64,000 nt of DNA, from positions 62,001-126,000 of the forward strand of contig CAVQVT010000005.1 in assembly GCA_963717255.1 (NCBI GenBank), read 5' to 3'. The notes under the pieces are model-generated. The model was given only the letters and a program-made list of their open reading frames with translations. It did no database searches and was not told where the DNA came from. Both the position numbers and the translations under genes were made by a program. Origin of the DNA: CAIYQJ01 sp963717255 (lineage in GTDB: Bacteria > Chloroflexota > Limnocylindria > Limnocylindrales > CSP1-4). Positions 1-8,696 of this stretch are shown piece by piece (the stretch's first letter is position 1; each line of letters starts with the position of its first letter).

Positions 1-2
1 GG

Positions 3-710
3 GAGCACGTGCGCGGCCTCACCGAGCACCCCTCACGCCCGCAGTGGTTCGGCGGGGCCGGCGGGCTCATCCTCCACACGATCGTCCCCCACCCGACCGA
101 CCCCGACCGGATGTGGGTCGCGATCAGCGCGGCCGGCGCCTTCGAGACGCGCGACGGGGGCGCGACGTGGACGCCGCGGAACCGCGGCCTGCGCAACGAC
201 TTCATGCCGGACCCGTACCCGGAGGTCGGGCACTGCGTGCACAAGATGGTGCTGGCGGCCGGCGAAGGCGAGCTGCTCTACCAGCAGTACCACGGGGGGG
301 TCTACCGCTCGGCCGACGGGGGCGGGACGTGGAAGGACATCGGCGCCGCGCTGCCGTCCGGTTTCGGGTTCGCGATGGCCGCGCATCCGCGCGACCCGAA
401 CGCCGCCTACGTCATCCCGCTGACCGACGGCGTCGGGCGCCACATGGTGGAGGGGCGCGCGGCGGTCTGGACGACGCGCGACGGCGGCACGACCTGGCGC
501 GACCTGCGCGCCGGCCTCCCCCAGGAGCGAGCGTACGTGGGCGTGCTGCGCGAGGCGCTCGGCACCGACCCCCTGGACCCGGTCGGGGTCTACTTCGGCA
601 CGAGCACGGGCCAGCTCTTCGCGAGCGCGGACGAGGGGGAGACCTGGCGCCTCATCGCCGACCTGCTCCCGCCGATCTGGTCGGTGGACACGGCGGTCCT
701 GCGGGGCTGA
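3..710 (+). CDS. BNR/Asp-box beta-propeller protein, 5'-truncated
   Basis: The frame is already open at the window edge, so the N-terminus is missing; about 235 residues remain before the TGA at 708-710. Four Asp-box motifs are visible (TRDGGATW, SADGGGTW, TRDGGTTW, SADEGETW), which predicts a beta-propeller of the sialidase/WD40-YVTN/BNR superfamily. Asp boxes are structural, and I see no sialidase catalytic residues, so no enzyme activity is claimed. No signal peptide can be judged because the start is absent. A small MoaD/ThiS-like gene follows 33 bp downstream on the same strand, so the two are probably cotranscribed. The family assignment is firm; the function is unknown. Confidence 0.8.
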   Translation, partial: EHVRGLTEHPSRPQWFGGAGGLILHTIVPHPTDPDRMWVAISAAGAFETRDGGATWTPRNRGLRNDFMPDPYPEVGHCVHKMVLAAGEGELLYQQYHGGVYRSADGGGTWKDIGAALPSGFGFAMAAHPRDPNAAYVIPLTDGVGRHMVEGRAAVWTTRDGGTTWRDLRAGLPQERAYVGVLREALGTDPLDPVGVYFGTSTGQLFASADEGETWRLIADLLPPIWSVDTAVLRG

Positions 711-743
711 GCCCCGAACGGGACTCTGAGCCCCGCCCCGGAC

Positions 744-1004
744 ATGGCGACGGTCGTCCTCCCGCGCAACCTGATCGCGCTCTTCCCGGGTGCCGAGCGA
801 CGCGTCGAGGTGGACGGAGCGACGGTCGCGGCGATCCTGGATGGGCTCGACGCCCGGTGGCCGGGGATGCGCGACCGGCTCCGCGACGACATCGGGCTCC
901 GGCCGCACATCAACGTCTTCGTGGACGGCGATCGCGCGGGCCTGGACGCGCCCGTGCGGCCCGGCTCGAACGTGCACGTGATCCCGGCGATCAGCGGGGG
1001 CTGA
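744..1004 (+). CDS. MoaD/ThiS family ubiquitin-like sulfur carrier
   Basis: The 86-residue protein has the beta-grasp layout of MoaD/ThiS: an N-terminal strand (VVLPRNLIALFPGAE), a middle helix (VAAILDGLDARWPGMRDRL), and a C-terminus ending IPAISGG with the free Gly-Gly needed for adenylation and thiocarboxylation by an E1-like enzyme. In known members the terminal Gly carries sulfur for molybdopterin, thiamine or amino-acid synthesis. No E1-like (MoeB/ThiF) gene is nearby, so its pathway is not given by context. It follows the BNR propeller gene by 33 bp. A second MoaD domain in this window is fused to MoaE at 7779-8696, so this free carrier may serve a different acceptor. Confidence 0.85.
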   Translation: MATVVLPRNLIALFPGAERRVEVDGATVAAILDGLDARWPGMRDRLRDDIGLRPHINVFVDGDRAGLDAPVRPGSNVHVIPAISGG

Positions 1005-1079
1005 CGGTCGGCGCGCGGCGTGGCGTGAGGGATCGGCGGGCGGGATCGCAGCGCGCCCCTCGCATCGGCCCGCACCGGC

Positions 1080-2353
1080 TCAGGCCAGGTAGCGGACCCA
1101 GACGTACGCGGTCGAGATGACGAGCGAGGCGGCGACGACGGCGGCGCCGTAGCGGAGGAAGACGACGAACCGGATGGGCTGGCCGGCCCGGTCCGCGAGG
1201 TTCGCGACGACGACATTCGCGGAGGCGCCGATGACGGTCAGATTGCCGCCCAGGCAGGCGCCGAGGGCAAGGGACCACCAGAGGGGCTGCGCGTCCATCC
1301 CGCCATCGGCGAGCTGTTGTACGACCGGGATCGCGGTCGCCGTATACGGGATGTTGTCCACGACCGCGGAGGCGATGGCCGAGAACCAGAGGAGCGCGAT
1401 CGCCGCGATGGCGACGTCGCCCGCGGTCGCCTCGGCGAGTGCGTCGGCGAAGCCGCCGACGATTCCCGTCGCGACGATCGACTCGACGAGGATGAACAGG
1501 CCGACGAAGAAGAACAGCGTCGACCACTCGACCTCCCTCAGGACCTCCGCCGGATCGAGGTGCGCCACGAGCATGAGCGCGGCAGCGCCGAGGAGCGCGA
1601 CCGTCGCCGGCTCGATGCCGAGGGCGCCGTGGAGCAGGAACCCGGCGACCGTGGCGATCGCCACGGCCAGCGACCGGACCAGGAGGGGCCGGTCCTTGAT
1701 CGCCGTGCCCTCGGCCCGCTCGAGGACCGCTTCCTTCCGCTCGTCGGGGACCTGGAGGCTGCGGCGGAACGTCGAGCCACATGATCACGGCGAAGACGAG
1801 CGAAGACGATGCACGACGACCGGCGCGAGGTTGACGAGGAAGTCGTCGAAGCCGAGCCCGGCCGCCGACCCGATGAGGATGTTCGGGGGATCGCCGATGA
1901 GGGTCGCGGTCCCGCCGATGTTCGAGGCGAAGATGCTCGCGAGCAGGTACGGCATGGCCGAGACGTCCAGGCGGCGGGCGACCGAGAGGATCACCGGTGT
2001 CATGAGGACCACGGTCGTGACGTTGTCGAGGAACGCCGAGAGCACCGCCGTGACGGCTGAAGGATGATGAGGAGGCGGACCGGCTCGCCCCGCGACAGCC
2101 GCACGGAGCGGATCGCCACGAGCTCGAAGAACCCGGTACGGGCGAGGACCGACGCGATGACCATCATCCCGGCCAGGAGGAAGATGACCCCCAGGTCGAT
2201 CGCCGCGAAGGCCTCGTGCTGGTCGACGACGCCCAGGACGACCACGAGCAGCCCGCCGATCAGCGCGATGAGGGTGCGGTCCCACCGGTCGATCGCGATG
2301 AGGACGTAGGCGACGACGAAGACCGCCGCGGCGATCCAGGCGTCCATCGTCAT
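1080..2353 (-). pseudogene. ArsB/NhaD (SLC13-like) ion transporter, frame-disrupted
   Basis: Three reading frames together give one multi-pass membrane protein of the ArsB/NhaD/citrate-transporter superfamily. The N-terminal part (2353 to about 2063) starts MTMDAWIAAAVFVVAYVL. The middle part (about 2063 to 1800) carries SAFLDNVTTVVLMTPVIL and GGTATLIGDPPNILIGS. The C-terminal part (about 1780 to 1080) repeats the signature as ASAVVDNIPYTATAIPV and GGNLTVIGASANVV. The two inverted halves and the paired DN-TT and GGxxTxIG motifs are typical of this family. Breaks lie near 2063, 1800 and 1778. Both flanks stay conserved, so sequence error is likelier than decay. The substrate (arsenite, Na+/H+ or dicarboxylate) cannot be told. 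It converges with the MoaD-like gene. Confidence 0.75.
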
Positions 2354-2635
2354 GTCGCGGCCCCCGTCCGTGGAAGGCCGCGCGGCCGGGCGCGCACTGG
2401 GGTGACGGTCCGGGGAGTGTCGCTACCGGGGCGGCCGCGGGTCGCGGTGCGGGCAGGGAGCGGTCGACGGGATCGGGGTCGCCGCGTCACCCGTCCGGCC
2501 CGTCGCCGGCCGCCACCACCGGCGACGCGGGCCGGGAAGGCATCGCGTCCTTCGACTCGATCGCGTGCACGGACCCACGATAGACCGGGACCGGGCCACG
2601 CGGGCGGCCGCTCAGCGCCCGGCGGGTCCGCGGGG

Positions 2636-3745
2636 TCACCGAAGCGCCCGGCGGATCGCCGCGCTCACGTTCTCCAGGCCTTCGACAAGTCGGTCGCGGG
2701 TCGGCCAGCCGTATCCGATCCGCATGTACGTGTCGGGCTGCTCGAACCAGTGCCCGGGCCCGACGATGGTGGCGTACTCCTCCAGGAGCACGCGGTGGAA
2801 CAGGGCGGGGTCCACGTCGGCGTCGGGCCGGATGCGCGGGAAGCAGACGACACCGCCGTCGGGCTCCACCCATTCGACGAGGTCGTCCGCGGCGACCCAG
2901 TCTCGGGTGATCCCGATCCCCTCGGCGATCCCGGCCATGATCCGGGGCAGCCACGCGTCGCGCATCCGGCGCGCGCGGAGCGCGATGGTCTCGTCCACGA
3001 TCGAGCCCGTGATGGAGACCTGCTCCTTGGCCGCGAGGAGCCGCTCGACGAGATCGCGGTCGCGGCTGGCGAGCCAGCCTGTCCGGATCCCGGGGAGCCC
3101 GAACGTCTTGCTCAGGCTCGAGACGGAGATCGCGCGGTCCGAGAGCGACGCCGCGACGGGGAGCGGCCCGGCGAACGTCATCTCGCGGTACGTCTCGTCC
3201 ACCAGGAGGTGGACGCCGCGCTTCTCGCAGTCGGCGACGATGGCCCGGAGATCCGCCTCGGACATCCCGCGGCCCGTCGGGTTGTGCGGGACCGTGATCG
3301 AGACGAGCCGGGTCCGGTCCGTGACCGCGGCGGCGACCCGCGCGGGGTCGATCCGCCAGCCTTCCTCGAAGGAGAGGTCCACGAACGCGATGTCGGCGCC
3401 GATCGCCCGGGGCGTCTCGATGTTCGTCGCGTAGTTGGGCCGGACCACCACGAGGTGCTCGCCCTCCTGGAGCAGGGTGGTCGCGATGAGGAAGAGCGCG
3501 CCGGCGGCCCCGGCCGTCACGAGGACGTCGTCGGCCTGGAGGCCCGGACCGTCCGACGCGATGTGCTCGCGGAGCGCCGGCAGGCCGCGGTGGTCGCCGT
3601 ACTGGAGGAGGAGGTCGCCGAGGTCGGTGCCCAGGAGGGCGAGCGACGCGTCCGCCACGGAGCTCTCCGCGAGGTTGCACCGGATCCGGTCGTACCCGAA
3701 CTCCTCCGGCGATTCGGCCTCGATGGGCATCCGGCGATAGCGCAT
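2636..3745 (-). CDS. Class I/II PLP-dependent aminotransferase
   Basis: The 369-residue protein is an intact fold-type I aminotransferase. Visible marks are the phosphate/ring-binding region near VTAGAAGALFLIATTLL, the HNPTGRGMSEADL segment, VDETYREM (the Asp that bonds the PLP ring nitrogen), and SSLSKTFGLPGIRTGW, whose Lys (residue 213) should form the Schiff base. IGYG near the C-terminus holds the substrate-carboxylate Arg region. Its length is slightly below the usual 390-400. A start at 3745 is supported by an AAGGAG-type site just upstream. The amino-acid substrate cannot be assigned; the sequence resembles the broad aspartate/arginine-type capreomycidine-like branch. It is divergent from the desulfurase-like gene at 4029. 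Confidence 0.88.
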   Translation of the reverse strand: MRYRRMPIEAESPEEFGYDRIRCNLAESSVADASLALLGTDLGDLLLQYGDHRGLPALREHIASDGPGLQADDVLVTAGAAGALFLIATTLLQEGEHLVVVRPNYATNIETPRAIGADIAFVDLSFEEGWRIDPARVAAAVTDRTRLVSITVPHNPTGRGMSEADLRAIVADCEKRGVHLLVDETYREMTFAGPLPVAASLSDRAISVSSLSKTFGLPGIRTGWLASRDRDLVERLLAAKEQVSITGSIVDETIALRARRMRDAWLPRIMAGIAEGIGITRDWVAADDLVEWVEPDGGVVCFPRIRPDADVDPALFHRVLLEEYATIVGPGHWFEQPDTYMRIGYGWPTRDRLVEGLENVSAAIRRALR

Positions 3746-4016
3746 CCGCCACTCCTTCCGACCTCGGCAGGCCGTTGGGCCGCCGCTGTCGCCCGACGAT
3801 ACCGGACCTCGACCCGCCGGGAGCGGCGGCGGGACCTATGGGCTGGCTGGGATCGCCGACGACGGACGGCGCGCCGCTCGGGGCCGCAGGCTGTGGGCGG
3901 AGATCCGGCGCGACGGCGGGCCCGCGGGCTGCCGGCCACCGCCGACCGGCCGACAGGACCCGCCCGGCCGCCGCCCGGTGTCTCCGGGTCCGGCCACCGC
4001 CGGCGCTCGCGGCCGC

Positions 4017-4022
4017 TACCAT
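4017..4022 (+). promoter_or_regulatory. Candidate leaderless -10 box (TACCAT)
   Basis: TACCAT is followed by exactly six bases and then the ATG at 4029. With transcription starting about 7 nt after the hexamer, the mRNA would begin at the start codon. No -35 box or ribosome-binding site is visible. The same geometry recurs at five other genes in this window. Confidence 0.5.
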
Positions 4023-4028
4023 CGGGTC

Positions 4029-5285
4029 ATGCCCGCCATCGACGTTCCCGCGATCCGCCACCGCTTCCCCGCCCTCGCGATCACCGACGGGGGCCGTCCC
4101 GTCGCCTACTTCGACGGACCCGGAGGCACCCAGGTCCCCCAGGGCGTCATCGACGCGATGACGCGGTACCTGCGGACGATGAACGCGAACCACGGGGGCC
4201 GGTTCCTCACGAGCGAGCGCAGCGACGCGATGCTCGAGCACGCGCACCAGGTCGTCGCGGACTTCCTCTGCGCGGACGCGGACGAGGTGAAGTTCGGGGC
4301 GAACATGACCACCCTGAACTTCGCCCTGAGCCGGGCGATCGGCGCGACGCTCGGCCCGGGCGACGAGGTGGTCGTCACGCGACTGGACCACGAGGCGAAC
4401 GTCGGGCCATGGGAGGCGCTGACGCGCGAGCGCGACGTGGTGGTCCGGCGCGTGGACATCCGCGAGGACGACTGCACGCTCGATCTCGATTCGCTCCGCG
4501 AGGCGATCGGCCCGCGCACGCGGCACGTGGCGGTCGGCTGGGCGTCCAACGCCGTCGGGACGATCAACCCGGTCCAGGAGATCGTCCGGATCGCCCACGC
4601 AGCGGGCGCTACCGTCTCGGTGGATGGCGTCGCCTACGCGCCGCACGTCGGCATCGACGTCCGCGAGGTCGGGTGCGACTACCTGCTCTGCTCGGCCTAC
4701 AAGTTCTACGGCCCGCACGTCGGCGTCCTCTACGGGAAGCGCGCGCTCCTCGCGTCGCTCCCGGCGTTCAAGGTCCGCCCCGCGGAGGACCGGTGGGAGA
4801 CGGGCACGCAGAACCACGAGGGGATCGCGGGGACGGCGGCGGCGATCGAGTACCTCGCGGAGATCGGCGAGCGTTTCGGGGCGCCCTTCGCGGACGGCCT
4901 CTCCCGGTACGGTGGGCGCCGCCTGGCGCTCAAGGCCGCCATGGCCGCGATCCGCTCGACGGAGATGGAGCTCTTCGACCGCCTGATGGATGGCCTCGCG
5001 ACGATCCCCGCGGTCCGCACGTGGGGGATCTCGGAGAGGGAGCGCTTCGACGCCCGCTGCCCCACCATCGCGTTCCGGCTGGGGACGCAGCATCCGGCGG
5101 AGACGGCGGCCGCCCTGGGGAAGCGGGGGCTGTTCACCTGGGACGGCGACTACTACGCGACCGGCCTGATGGAGCGACTGGGGCTCGCGGAGACGGGTGG
5201 CGCGGTCCGCGTGGGCCTCATGCACTACAACACGCCGGACGAGGTCGACCGGCTCGTGGAGGCGCTCCGCGACCTCTCGCGGTAG
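4029..5285 (+). CDS. Cysteine desulfurase-like class V aminotransferase
   Basis: The 418-residue protein is a class V PLP enzyme of the cysteine-desulfurase-like (VC1184-type) family. Marks are an N-terminal YFDGPGGTQVPQGVIDAM segment, TRLDHEANVGPW, the PLP aspartate region SVDGVAYAPH, and CSAYKFYGPHVGVLYG, whose Lys (residue 225) is the expected Schiff-base residue. GTQNHEGIAGT and HYNTPDEVDRL complete the family pattern. I chose the ATG at 4029 over an upstream GTG at 3978 because the conserved sequence starts there and a TACCAT box lies six bases before it. It is not next to isc/suf genes, so a role in Fe-S assembly is unproven; selenocysteine lyase-like or other C-S lyase activity is possible. 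Confidence 0.85.
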   Translation: MPAIDVPAIRHRFPALAITDGGRPVAYFDGPGGTQVPQGVIDAMTRYLRTMNANHGGRFLTSERSDAMLEHAHQVVADFLCADADEVKFGANMTTLNFALSRAIGATLGPGDEVVVTRLDHEANVGPWEALTRERDVVVRRVDIREDDCTLDLDSLREAIGPRTRHVAVGWASNAVGTINPVQEIVRIAHAAGATVSVDGVAYAPHVGIDVREVGCDYLLCSAYKFYGPHVGVLYGKRALLASLPAFKVRPAEDRWETGTQNHEGIAGTAAAIEYLAEIGERFGAPFADGLSRYGGRRLALKAAMAAIRSTEMELFDRLMDGLATIPAVRTWGISERERFDARCPTIAFRLGTQHPAETAAALGKRGLFTWDGDYYATGLMERLGLAETGGAVRVGLMHYNTPDEVDRLVEALRDLSR

Positions 5286-5297
5286 CGATCCGTCGCC

Positions 5298-5315
5298 CGC
5301 GCCGCCGGAGGCGCG
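5298..5315. terminator. Possible bidirectional hairpin between convergent genes
   Basis: CGCGCC and GGCGCG arms enclose the loop GCCGGA in the short gap between the plus-strand desulfurase-like gene and the minus-strand aminomutase-like gene. There is no T tract, so this is weak evidence for termination. Confidence 0.3.
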
Positions 5316-5324
5316 TGCCGGCTG

Positions 5325-6907
5325 TCAGCCGGTGCGCGTGCCCATCGCGGCGACGTCGGGAGCGTCCGCGCGGCGGGCCGTCGTGCCGGAGGCGAGGCGG
5401 GCGCCGTCGGCGGCGCTCGGCCCCAGCACGGCGTCCCAGCCCGCGTCCCGCAGCCCCTGGAGCGTGGCGGCGGCCGAGGCTGCGATCGCGGCGCCCGCCT
5501 CGGCGAAACCCTGGCCCGAACGCGACGGGGCCGGCCTCGGCGGCGAGCCGGGCGGCGGTCTCCGCCGCGGAGCGCGTCTCGGCCGCGGCCGCGGCGGCCG
5601 TGTCCAGGTCGGCATCGCGGCCCACGAGCGCAGCACCGCCGGCTACGACCAGCGCGAGGGTCCGCACCTGGAGCCAGCGGTCGCGGACCGGACCGTCGGC
5701 CGCCGGCTCTTCGAGGGCGAGGCCGATCCCGGGGAAGAGCCGCCGCTGCGCGGCGACGTAGGCGAGCGCGATCGCCCCGGCGGAGCGGTCGTCGAGCATC
5801 CACGCAGGGAGGGTCCCCAGGAGGATCCCCGCGTCGTCGAGCCCATCGGCGCGCGCGAGCTCCACGCTGAGCGCCTGGAGGGCGAGGGCGCGGCCGGCGA
5901 GGACGACGGCAGCCGCCGGCAGTCCCGCGGCGAAGTCGGGCCCGACGACGAGCGGCCCGGCGCCCACGACGACGCGGCAGCCGGCACGGCGCAGGATGCG
6001 CCGGAGGAACGAGTGGTCGGCCAGGGCCCGCGCGGGGTCGATCCCGCCGTCGATCACCTCGGCGAGCGGATCGGCGTGCACGATGTCGAGCCGCTCGGCG
6101 CTGGCGACGACCGCCAGCTCGGGCGCGCCGAGAGAGCGGGGCACCGCCGCGATGCGTGCGTAGGCTCGGCGCTCCGCGGCCGCCTCGTCGACGACCTCGC
6201 GGAGCTCCGCGAGCGCCCGCTGGCTGCCGGTGGGCGCCGGCTCGCCGGCGAGCCGCGCGTCGCCCGCCGCATGGACCTCCGCGTCGGAGCTCGCGATGCC
6301 GGCGGGCTCGGGCACCAGGTCCGCCAGCTCACGGCTCGCCGGCACGTCGATGCGCACCACGTCGGCGCCGCCGGCCACCAGGACGGCGACCTCGTCGCGC
6401 GCCTCGTCCAGGTGGGACGCGCGGACGGGGACGCTCACCAGCGGCGCCGGAGGCTCGCCGAGGACGTCGACCAGGTCGAGCCGCGCCGTCCCGTTCGCAT
6501 CGATCCGGGCGAACGCCGCCGCGACGAGCACCTCCGCCGACGACGCGCACCTCTTCCGCCCGCCGCGGGTCGACGAGTGCCTCCGCCTCGAGGTCGAGGT
6601 CGATCGCACCGCTCGCGACGTCCTGCGCGATGTCACCGGGCGACGCCTCGTAGAGCGCGACCGCGGCGGCGAACGGGACCAGGACGCCGCGAGCCAGCCG
6701 GGCAGGATCGGTGCCGATCGCGCGCTCCACGACGGAGGCGGCGAGCGGCCGGCCGTCGCCGTCGAGCCCGCCGACGCCGATGAGCCGGAGCGTGGCGCGC
6801 TCGATCCCCACCGTCGTCGCGCGTCGGGCATCCTCGCCGAGCGAGGACGCGAGGTCCTGCGCGAGCCCGCGGATCCGGTCCAGTCCGGCGTCGAATCGCT
6901 CGTCCAC
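5325..6907 (-). CDS. Lysine 5,6-aminomutase alpha (KamD)-like protein, two frame breaks
   Basis: Three frames join into about 527 residues resembling the clostridial lysine 5,6-aminomutase alpha subunit, a PLP/B12 enzyme that shifts the terminal amino group of lysine. From 6907: an N-terminal helical part with IERATLRLIGVGGLDGDG and ASPGDIAQDVASGAIDLD; then a TIM-barrel part with VAVLVAGGADVVRIDVP, ASAERLDIVHADPLAEVIDGG and DGLDDAGILLGTLPAWML; then a tail ending VAAMGTRTG. Frames change near 6550 and 5525. The start is a GTG at 6907 with TAGCAT six bases upstream. The B12-binding beta subunit (KamE) is not in this window, so the alpha-like protein looks orphaned here. The identification rests on remembered family sequence. 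Confidence 0.65.
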
Positions 6908-6913
6908 GCGCCT

Positions 6914-6919
6914 ATGCTA
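6914..6919 (-). promoter_or_regulatory. Candidate leaderless -10 box (TAGCAT)
   Basis: Reading on the minus strand, TAGCAT is followed by six bases and the GTG start of the KamD-like gene at 6907. The spacing matches the other leaderless candidates in the window. Confidence 0.5.
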
Positions 6920-6954
6920 CGCGGCCGAGCGAGGTTCCCGGCACATCCGCCGGC

Positions 6955-7782
6955 TCAGGCCGCGAGCGACGCGAGGCGGATCCCGGCCAGGAATGCCCGG
7001 TAGGCGAGGACCGGGTCGTCCGTCTCGACCCGCACCGTCCGGTCGCCGACGCGCGACGCCAGCGGGACGACAGCGGCGAGGTCGGCCTCGACCGCGTTCG
7101 ACCAGTCGGTCTCGAGGACGATGGGTGCGGGCAGGACCAGCGGCGCGAGACCGCCGGCGGCCGCGGCGCGGACAGCCCGCTCGGCGCCCTCGCGGACGAG
7201 CGCCCGGGCGCGGGTGGGGTGGAGCGCGCTGGCCGCGTGGCGGCCGATCCCGTGCTTCACCACGATGCGCTCCGCCGCGGGGATCCACGCGGCCACCTCG
7301 TCGGCGAGCGCGTCGTCCCCCGCGACCATCCCGATCGGGACGCCCCATGCGCCGAGCACCAGCGCGTTGATCCCGGTCTCGCCGACGGGGCGCCCGGCCA
7401 GGCGCGTCTCGACCGGCCCGTACGAGTACGTGTGCGCGATCGTCCCGGTCGGATGGCCCGCCCGGGCGTGGTAGCCCACGCACAGGGCGACGTCCACATC
7501 GGCGTCCGGGCCCGCGCCCTCCACCATCGACCACGCCTTCTGGCCGGTGATGAGACGGGCGGCCTCGTGCAGCGCCACGGGGTCCAGGTTGAACATCGAC
7601 CCGTGGCTGTCGTTCACCACGATCTCGTCGGCGCCGGCGGCGAGCGCGCCCTCGATCGCGGCGTTCGCCTCGCCCGCCATGAGGGCGGCCGCGGCCGGGT
7701 AACCCAGGTCGCCGCGCTCCGTGGGTCGCGGGTGCGCGACCCCGGCGATCCCCTCCATGTCCACGCTGATCCAGACCTTCAT
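6955..7782 (-). CDS. M55 family metallopeptidase (DppA-like D-aminopeptidase)
   Basis: The 275-residue protein has the complete M55/DppA metal site: Asp and Glu in ISVDMEGIAGV (residues 8 and 10), His in NDSHGSMFN, His in CVGYHARAG and Glu in VGETGINALVLGAWG. B. subtilis DppA is a self-compartmentalised decameric D-aminopeptidase acting on D-amino-acid dipeptides in the cytosol; no signal peptide is seen here. The ATG at 7782 is chosen because it begins MKVWISVDMEG and overlaps the stop of the upstream moaX gene by 4 bp (ATGA), which suggests translational coupling. The long GC-rich frame upstream of this start is only the shadow of moaX. Confidence 0.92.
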   Translation of the reverse strand: MKVWISVDMEGIAGVAHPRPTERGDLGYPAAAALMAGEANAAIEGALAAGADEIVVNDSHGSMFNLDPVALHEAARLITGQKAWSMVEGAGPDADVDVALCVGYHARAGHPTGTIAHTYSYGPVETRLAGRPVGETGINALVLGAWGVPIGMVAGDDALADEVAAWIPAAERIVVKHGIGRHAASALHPTRARALVREGAERAVRAAAAGGLAPLVLPAPIVLETDWSNAVEADLAAVVPLASRVGDRTVRVETDDPVLAYRAFLAGIRLASLAA

Positions 7783-8696
7783 GATCGCCCCTCCGCCATC
7801 GGCCGCGTCGCTCCGTCCTCGGGCATCTCCCCGTCCGTGCCGTCCGCGGGGCCCGGGCGAGCAGGCGCCCCCACCCACACGTGCCCGCCCGCGCGTACCT
7901 CGGCCTTCCAGATCGGGGCGCGTGCCTTCGTCTCGTCCATCGCGTACTCGGCCGCGTCGAACGCCTCCGCTCGGTGTGGAGCGACGGCGACGATCGCGAC
8001 GGCCGCCTCCCCGAGGGGGACGCGGCCCGTCCGGTGGACGATCGCCAGCCGGCGGACCCCGAAGCGAACCTCGGCCTCGTCGGCGATCTCCTCGAGAACC
8101 CGCCGGACGAGCGGCTCGTGCGCCTCGTACTCGAGCGCCTGGACCGGGAGACCCGCGAGCCGAGCCGCCTCGGCCTCCTCCCCCGGCGCCGGGTCACCTG
8201 CCGTGATGCGCGTACGGCCGATGAACCCGACGACCGCGCCGTCCTCGTCGGTCGCGAGGCGCGCCGCGAGCTCCGCGACGATCGACGCGTCGAACGGCTC
8301 ATCCCGGATCTCGAGGATCCGGGCCTCGCGCGGGCTCGCCGCCGGCTCGCCGCCCGCGGGCGGGTCGGGCGCGCCGTCGCCCGGACCCTCTTCCGAGCCG
8401 CCGCTGATGGGCGGGATGCAGGCCAGCTCCGCGTCGTCCGGGAGGGGCGCGTCCGCGGCGACGTACCGGCCGTTCACGGCGAAGCGGGTGTGCGGCCGCA
8501 TCGGCGCGACCGCGGGACACGCGGCGACCAGGGCGCGCCAGGCGTCTTCGACGACAGACCCGGCCGGGAGCTCCAGCGGCACCTCGCGCCCGCCGGCGAG
8601 CTCGCGCAGCCGGGCGAAGAGCCGCACCCGGACCCGGACCACGCCTCCGGGCGCCACACCGCCGTCGGCCGCGCCGCCCGCCCCGCCGCCGCTCAT
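7779..8696 (-). CDS. moaX: Fused MoaD-MoaE molybdopterin synthase (MoaX type)
   Basis: One intact 305-residue frame joins both molybdopterin synthase subunits. Residues about 20-100 form a MoaD beta-grasp domain (VRLFARLRELAGGREV; ending ELACIPPISGG). A Pro/Gly/Glu-rich linker of about 25 residues follows, then a MoaE domain with DGAVVGFIGRTR, LEYEAHEPLVRRVLEEI, AIVHRTGRVPLGE, VAPHRAEAF and KARAPIWKAE, whose Lys is the catalytic KxPIWK type. The MoaD Gly-Gly is internal, so it cannot be thiocarboxylated until cut; M. tuberculosis MoaX is known to be processed at this point. It overlaps the O-methyltransferase stop and the M55 start by 4 bp each. Confidence 0.93.
   Translation of the reverse strand: MSGGGAGGAADGGVAPGGVVRVRVRLFARLRELAGGREVPLELPAGSVVEDAWRALVAACPAVAPMRPHTRFAVNGRYVAADAPLPDDAELACIPPISGGSEEGPGDGAPDPPAGGEPAASPREARILEIRDEPFDASIVAELAARLATDEDGAVVGFIGRTRITAGDPAPGEEAEAARLAGLPVQALEYEAHEPLVRRVLEEIADEAEVRFGVRRLAIVHRTGRVPLGEAAVAIVAVAPHRAEAFDAAEYAMDETKARAPIWKAEVRAGGHVWVGAPARPGPADGTDGEMPEDGATRPMAEGRS

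Noticed and set aside
2216..5761. Very long plus-strand open frame of 1181 codons
   Set aside because: It runs antisense to the aminotransferase and out of frame with the desulfurase-like gene, is Arg/Gly/Pro-rich and shows no family motif. It is a product of high GC at third codon positions.
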